Assembly: GCA_016873675.1 (NCBI GenBank)
Contig: VGWG01000001.1
Location: 1 to 64,000, forward strand
From: Lentisphaerota bacterium
GTDB lineage: Bacteria > Verrucomicrobiota > Kiritimatiellia > RFP12 > JAAYNR01
Direction of reading: 5' to 3'
Length of the DNA stretch: 64,000 bases
The first letter of the stretch is position 1, and the number at the start of each line of letters is the position of its first letter. A program made the position numbers and the translations under genes. The notes under the pieces were generated by a model. It did no database searches. It was given only the letters and a program-made list of their open reading frames with translations, and had not been told where the DNA came from. Positions 60,101 through 64,000 of the stretch are shown here, piece by piece.

Positions 60101-62434
60101 TCACTCGGTCAGCGGGCACCAGTCGTGGACGGACCAACGACCGGTGTAAGCGTCGCGGATGACGGTGACGGCGGCACGCTGGTCGGCCAGGACGCGCTGG
60201 GTGGCGGTGCCGATCGGTGGCGAGAGGCGTTGGGCTGCGACAATGATGACGAAGAGGTTTTGCCGGAAGGTTGTCTGGTCGACTAGGCCGCGCAGCAGAT
60301 CCTCGACCATCTGCCCCCGCGGCAGTGTTGTGATATCGGTGAACACAGCCGGATCGGTCTCATCCAGCCCGATAGACGTCTCGCGAAGCACGGCGTCCAG
60401 GGCCGGGGCGAGTACGGGGAAGAGATCTGAGAACGTGTTCCAGCTGGTGCCGGGATTGGCATTGGTCCAGGCCGTGCGGGCCTCGACCCATGCGCGGGTG
60501 AGTGTTTCATACGCGGGGGTGTCGGCATGGCCGATGGGGCGTGAGAAGACCGGATCGCGAAAAAACGCGGCAAGCACTTCCGGGTAGGGCGAGTTCGGCT
60601 GCAGGCGACTGGCGGATGCCTTCTCCAGACGGTTGGTCGGAAGCGTCGTGAAGCGGTCGAGCAAGGCGGCTCCTTCAGCCGTTGCGAGCGCCACCGTGCC
60701 GGTGCCTGCTTGCGCAAGCCCGAGATAGCCGAGTTCGCCGACGGATAGCATCGGGCGATTCAAATGAAAGCGCGGGTACTCGAAGCCGCTCTCGAGGGTG
60801 GCATTGCGCTCCCACAGGGTCGGCGGGCCGTCGAAATCGCCGTCGTCGGCCACCCGGTTAAAGAAGGGGTTTCGTGCTTGCCAGGAGCCGGTGTCGGTCC
60901 ATTCGAAAATATCGACAGTATCGACAGCCTCGAAACCCGCTGGAGCGACGAGCAGGGCCTCGTCGACGCAGACGTGGACGTTCGGCGTGGTGTTCGTGTC
61001 GAGGAGGTAGAGGCGAGGCCAGATGTAAAGGGGATGGGCGGGCCCGAGTGGTGGATGTCTCGGCGGATCGCCCTCAGGCTCGAAGACGACCAGTCGCGTG
61101 GATACGGCGACATGGACTTGCCGATCCGGACTGTACAATACCGGGATGACGTTGGTGAAGCCGAAGGCTCCGAGGCCTTCGGCTGGCCCTGGGACAGTGG
61201 CCCGATCAGGGATGTCGGCGCGGTTGGTGTAGATGCCGACCGCCAGCACCAGATTTTCAGGAGCGGTGTCCGGTTCGAACGGATACCACAGTTCCACCGA
61301 GACGCTGTAGGCGTCTCCCCCGACCGCGTTCACCGCCACCTCGTTGATCATGGGGAGATCCTCAAAGCCGTAGGGGATGCGTGACGGAGGCAGCGGCTCG
61401 GGGGTGCCATCCCGTTGACGGTATTGCGGGATGCGGTCGGCATCGAGCAGGTTGAGGAGGTTCCAGGTGAGTTTCTCGGCATGACCGTCGTCCGTGAAAC
61501 CGGCGTAAGAGAAGTTTTGCGTCACGGCCGCATACCACGGTTCGAGTGTGTCGGCGGCGAGCCAGGGCATTCCGACAGCAGGGTCATAGGCGAGCGGTGC
61601 CTCGCCCTCCGCGAGAGTCGACAGCCTGTTGGTCCAACTGTTCACATCGAATTTATTGATGACGCGCGTGCTGAAGAGCCCTGGGGCCGGAGGGGTGTTC
61701 GTGACGAATTCTGTCCGGACCGTAAAGAACTGCTCGGGGTCTGGGTCGTGGGCGAGGTAGAAGGTGTGGTCGCGCAGCTCGGGTGGCAGGTGGATCTGGG
61801 CGGCGTAGCGGGCGGGACTGGCGTCCATCGCGTTGGTTGGGACCGGCGGGAGAAAACCGGAACAGTCGATGATGAGGTAGGCGACACGGCTCATGACAAC
61901 GGTGTCGATGAGCGGCGCGAGGGGGTCGGTTTGCTCTCCGGGTTCCGAGCTTTCCGTCAAGACGCTGGTGACAGGCACCCAGATCGATTCGACCGCAGCG
62001 GCGTTGCTGTGGACCGCGCCGGGGACCAGATTGGTTACGGCACCTGTGAAGAGTTTGACGGAGGTGGCGGGGAAGGAGACGCCACTTTCCTGCAGGTAGA
62101 AACTGCCCAGACAGGCTCCGGAGGAAGGGGGTGCCTGCGGCGTGCCGTCCGGATCATGATAATCCCACCACGCAATGGGATAGACGCGCTCGTAGAGCTG
62201 CCAGGTGACATCTCGCATGGCCGAGGCCAGCGCGACCGGGTGGATCCCGCGGAGGGTGGCGCGGTCGGCTTCGAGCCGCGCGGTGGCGCGCTCGAGTCGC
62301 ATGGAGGCGATGAAGGCAATGGCCGCCACGCAAATCAGGGCCAGGATACCGAGCGTCATCACGAGCGCCACGCCGGAGCGGGAGGACTGACGAGCGGCGA
62401 AAGGGTGCGGGCTTGTTTTTTGGGGTGTGTCCAA
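60101..62434 (-). CDS. GspK/PilX-like exported protein with prepilin-type N-terminus
   Basis: 777 residues. After a short basic leader the protein has SGVALVMTLGILALICVAAIAFIASM (about 20-45), a hydrophobic helix resembling type II secretion GspK or PilX minor pseudopilins, followed by RLERATARLEADRATLR. The long remainder is globular with Pro, Trp and beta segments and no known catalytic motif; it is longer than GspK (about 320). The TTG start is supported by AAAGGAGG 4 nt upstream; no ATG is available before the helix. It lies 71 bp after the partial secreted-repeat gene. A role in pilus or pseudopilus assembly or display is inferred only. Confidence 0.7.
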   Translation of the reverse strand: MDTPQKTSPHPFAARQSSRSGVALVMTLGILALICVAAIAFIASMRLERATARLEADRATLRGIHPVALASAMRDVTWQLYERVYPIAWWDYHDPDGTPQAPPSSGACLGSFYLQESGVSFPATSVKLFTGAVTNLVPGAVHSNAAAVESIWVPVTSVLTESSEPGEQTDPLAPLIDTVVMSRVAYLIIDCSGFLPPVPTNAMDASPARYAAQIHLPPELRDHTFYLAHDPDPEQFFTVRTEFVTNTPPAPGLFSTRVINKFDVNSWTNRLSTLAEGEAPLAYDPAVGMPWLAADTLEPWYAAVTQNFSYAGFTDDGHAEKLTWNLLNLLDADRIPQYRQRDGTPEPLPPSRIPYGFEDLPMINEVAVNAVGGDAYSVSVELWYPFEPDTAPENLVLAVGIYTNRADIPDRATVPGPAEGLGAFGFTNVIPVLYSPDRQVHVAVSTRLVVFEPEGDPPRHPPLGPAHPLYIWPRLYLLDTNTTPNVHVCVDEALLVAPAGFEAVDTVDIFEWTDTGSWQARNPFFNRVADDGDFDGPPTLWERNATLESGFEYPRFHLNRPMLSVGELGYLGLAQAGTGTVALATAEGAALLDRFTTLPTNRLEKASASRLQPNSPYPEVLAAFFRDPVFSRPIGHADTPAYETLTRAWVEARTAWTNANPGTSWNTFSDLFPVLAPALDAVLRETSIGLDETDPAVFTDITTLPRGQMVEDLLRGLVDQTTFRQNLFVIIVAAQRLSPPIGTATQRVLADQRAAVTVIRDAYTGRWSVHDWCPLTE

Positions 62435-62505
62435 GAGTCCTCCTTTCTTATCTGCTGAATCGAAAATATCGACATTATCGAGATTATCGGATCGCTGGCG
62501 CCGCG

Positions 62506-64000
62506 TCAGTCGCGGCCAAAGACCACTCCCGTGAGGTTGCTGGTGAGGTTCTCCACAAAGACCGCGGTCGGCAGAAACGTCCGGTTGGTCGCGATCGGCA
62601 GGATCGCGCCGCTCCAGCCGAGGCTCACCCAGTTGGTGTAGACGCCGGTGGTCGCGGTGTAGACCCGCGGGGTTTCGGCAAAGGCGTGGCGGCTGTCGTT
62701 GAACAGGAAGGCAAAGCCACGCTCGATCTCGACCGAAGAAGCCAGATTGGTCGTGTCGTTAAGAATGACGACGGCCGTGAGGGTGGTCACGGCCGGGGTA
62801 GTGGTGGTGACGATGTTCGTGAGCACGAGGTGTTCGATGGCGTTGGTCGGGGCGATGTCGAGGCAATTGGAGATGAAGAAAACCGCTTGGTTCGCCACCG
62901 CCTCGCCCAGACCGTTGGTGACCGCACCGCTGATGGAGAGGTCGCACGGAAACCAGATGAAATCGGCGGAGGTGTTGCTCCTCGGTGGTGCGCTGAAACG
63001 AACAAAAGGCGGGTCGTAGACGCCGTGGCTGTCACCGCCGCTGCTGTGGGTGGGGTTGATGAAGAGGATGCGGTCTTCCCCGGTATGGTACCACTGGTGC
63101 GGGGCGGATATCGTGTAGGTGCCGTTGCTGATTGCCGCCGTGCGACCGGGGTAAATCCCGGACGGGATTTCGGCGCGGTCGAGGCACTGGGTGTAGAGAT
63201 GGAACGCGCGCGAGAACGGAACGGTGTGGGTGTCAAAGGTGGCACGATAAACGGATCCGGAAATCACCGCGTTCGGAAGCCATCGGAAGCGTGTGTACGC
63301 CGATTCGGTGACCGTGTTGAAACGGACGGGGCTGTTGAAGAAAACGCCCACAGTGTCATCTTCATCGTCATCCCAGAACCAGACGGCGTTGAGGGTGCCG
63401 CTCCAGCCGTACGGCACGGGGATCGTGTAGCGGCCGACATCGGCGGTGATGTCATCCCGCGTGATGCCGTCGCCGGCGGCGCGGAGGCGTACGCCGTCCA
63501 CGGGCGTCGCGCATTCGCCGCAAACCACCTCGCCCGTGAGGACCAGGTCCGGCGGGAACCAGATGAAATCACGGTCGGTCTGGTCCTCGAGGACATCCCG
63601 AAAGAGATGGTGTTCGCCAGCCGCGCCGGTGCCGATGGCTTCGAACCGGCCACCGGGCGTCCGGGGATGGATAGGCGTGACACGCGCCTCCGAGCCGTCG
63701 TAAGGCCAACCGGAATCCACGCCGATGCGGTAGGTGCCGTCGCTGCCGGTGATGGCTTGTCCGGCCATGGGGAAGTCGAGGATCACGCCTGGGACAGGTT
63801 CGGCCGTTCCTTGGCGGGTGATGAGGCCCGAGAGGGTGATGTCGCTTTCTCGCCAGATGAAATCGAAGCCGTCGCGGCTGCCGGATGCGGGCCACCAGAC
63901 GCGCCACCGCGGGGTGTAGCGTCCGGCGCGGCCGCTGGAGGGTTCCTGTGGCGTGAGGCGGATGGGCCGGCTCGTCTGGCGGGCCGTGACGCCGTAGACG
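62506..64000 (-). CDS. Secreted protein with repeated carboxypeptidase-regulatory-like domains (5' end outside window)
   Basis: The frame is open to the last base, so at least 497 residues are present and the start lies beyond the window. Four units of about 95-110 residues repeat: a strand with FIW or FRW plus Pro, then ISGxV or LTGEV, a turn with Cys or Gly, then YxIxxPxxWxGT. Examples: FIWRESDITLSGLI, FIWFPPDLVLTGEV, FRWLPNAVISGSV and FIWFPCDLSISGAV. This resembles carboxypeptidase D regulatory-like or Ig-type surface repeats. No enzymatic domain is visible. Likely cotranscribed with the following prepilin-like gene. Confidence 0.75.
   Translation of the reverse strand, partial: VYGVTARQTSRPIRLTPQEPSSGRAGRYTPRWRVWWPASGSRDGFDFIWRESDITLSGLITRQGTAEPVPGVILDFPMAGQAITGSDGTYRIGVDSGWPYDGSEARVTPIHPRTPGGRFEAIGTGAAGEHHLFRDVLEDQTDRDFIWFPPDLVLTGEVVCGECATPVDGVRLRAAGDGITRDDITADVGRYTIPVPYGWSGTLNAVWFWDDDEDDTVGVFFNSPVRFNTVTESAYTRFRWLPNAVISGSVYRATFDTHTVPFSRAFHLYTQCLDRAEIPSGIYPGRTAAISNGTYTISAPHQWYHTGEDRILFINPTHSSGGDSHGVYDPPFVRFSAPPRSNTSADFIWFPCDLSISGAVTNGLGEAVANQAVFFISNCLDIAPTNAIEHLVLTNIVTTTTPAVTTLTAVVILNDTTNLASSVEIERGFAFLFNDSRHAFAETPRVYTATTGVYTNWVSLGWSGAILPIATNRTFLPTAVFVENLTSNLTGVVFGRD

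Noticed and set aside
62461-62490. Three imperfect short repeats around TATCGA between the two last genes
   Set aside because: Too short and too few to be a CRISPR or a defined regulatory array.
1-64000. CRISPR arrays, prophage, transposases, toxin-antitoxin or restriction loci
   Set aside because: None of the hallmark genes, regularly spaced repeats or terminal inverted repeats were found; the TabA-like protein at 26552 has no toxin or antitoxin neighbour.

Overview
The window is about 64 kb of GC-rich bacterial chromosome with no sign of phage, insertion sequences, CRISPR or plasmid functions. The gene content indicates a Gram-negative member of the PVC superphylum, most likely Kiritimatiellota or Verrucomicrobiota. 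This is an inference from several features: KDO and LPS-transport genes, HPr kinase with HPr and Enzyme I, a type III glutamine synthetase, very large secreted beta-rich proteins with C-terminal FYRV/FFKA-type endings, prepilin-like proteins, and repeated ExbB/ExbD-TPR-VWA gene sets. No rRNA or marker alignment was possible.

Layout. 1-5.6 kb: the 3' end of a large secreted protein gene, then (minus strand) an RpiB-GlyA fusion, a leucine-rich-repeat lipoprotein and rfbC. 5.7-7.9 kb: type III glutamine synthetase behind a sigma-54-type promoter. 8.1-22.8 kb: fifteen minus-strand genes with overlaps or gaps of at most 72 bp: kdsB-kdsA-lptC-lptA-lptB-hpf-hprK-ptsH-ptsI-argH-exbB-exbD-TPR-VWA-ABC ATPase. 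22.8-25.6 kb: divergent rpsO-pnp with a structured leader. 25.7-27.0 kb: an NYN-like protein with zinc ribbons and a YhcH/TabA-like protein. 27.1-36.0 kb: an 8.8-kb gene for a secreted protein with three repeated modules. 36.0-43.5 kb (plus): ispD, a metallophosphoesterase, rpsT, lipB, an oxidoreductase/acyltransferase pair, ferritin, comM, an ECF sigma factor and its partner. 43.5-48.1 kb (minus): rsfS, nadD, a DUF493 protein, an FAD oxidoreductase and two oligopeptide permeases. 48.3-51.4 kb (plus): a small lipoprotein, a homocysteine methyltransferase, tRNA-Glu and zwf. 51.4-60 kb (minus): a second ExbBD cluster, TPR-TPR-exbB-exbD-exbD-VWA-SEDS. 60.1-64 kb: a pilus-like protein and a partial secreted repeat protein.

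The most interesting candidate system is the pair of ExbB/ExbD-TPR-VWA clusters. In both, the VWA protein starts with a single membrane helix carrying Ser-x-x-x-His, the signature of the TonB helix that contacts ExbB/ExbD, followed by a proline-rich or basic linker. They can be read as TonB-like tethers whose C-terminal cargo is a periplasmic VWA domain, energised by the adjacent motor. One cluster is coupled to an OppF-type ATPase and the other to an FtsW/RodA-type glycosyltransferase. Other points of note are the RpiB-GlyA fusion, the sigma-54 promoter of glutamine synthetase, an apparent AUC start codon in rsfS, and an NYN protein that has lost conserved acidic residues but gained tandem zinc ribbons.
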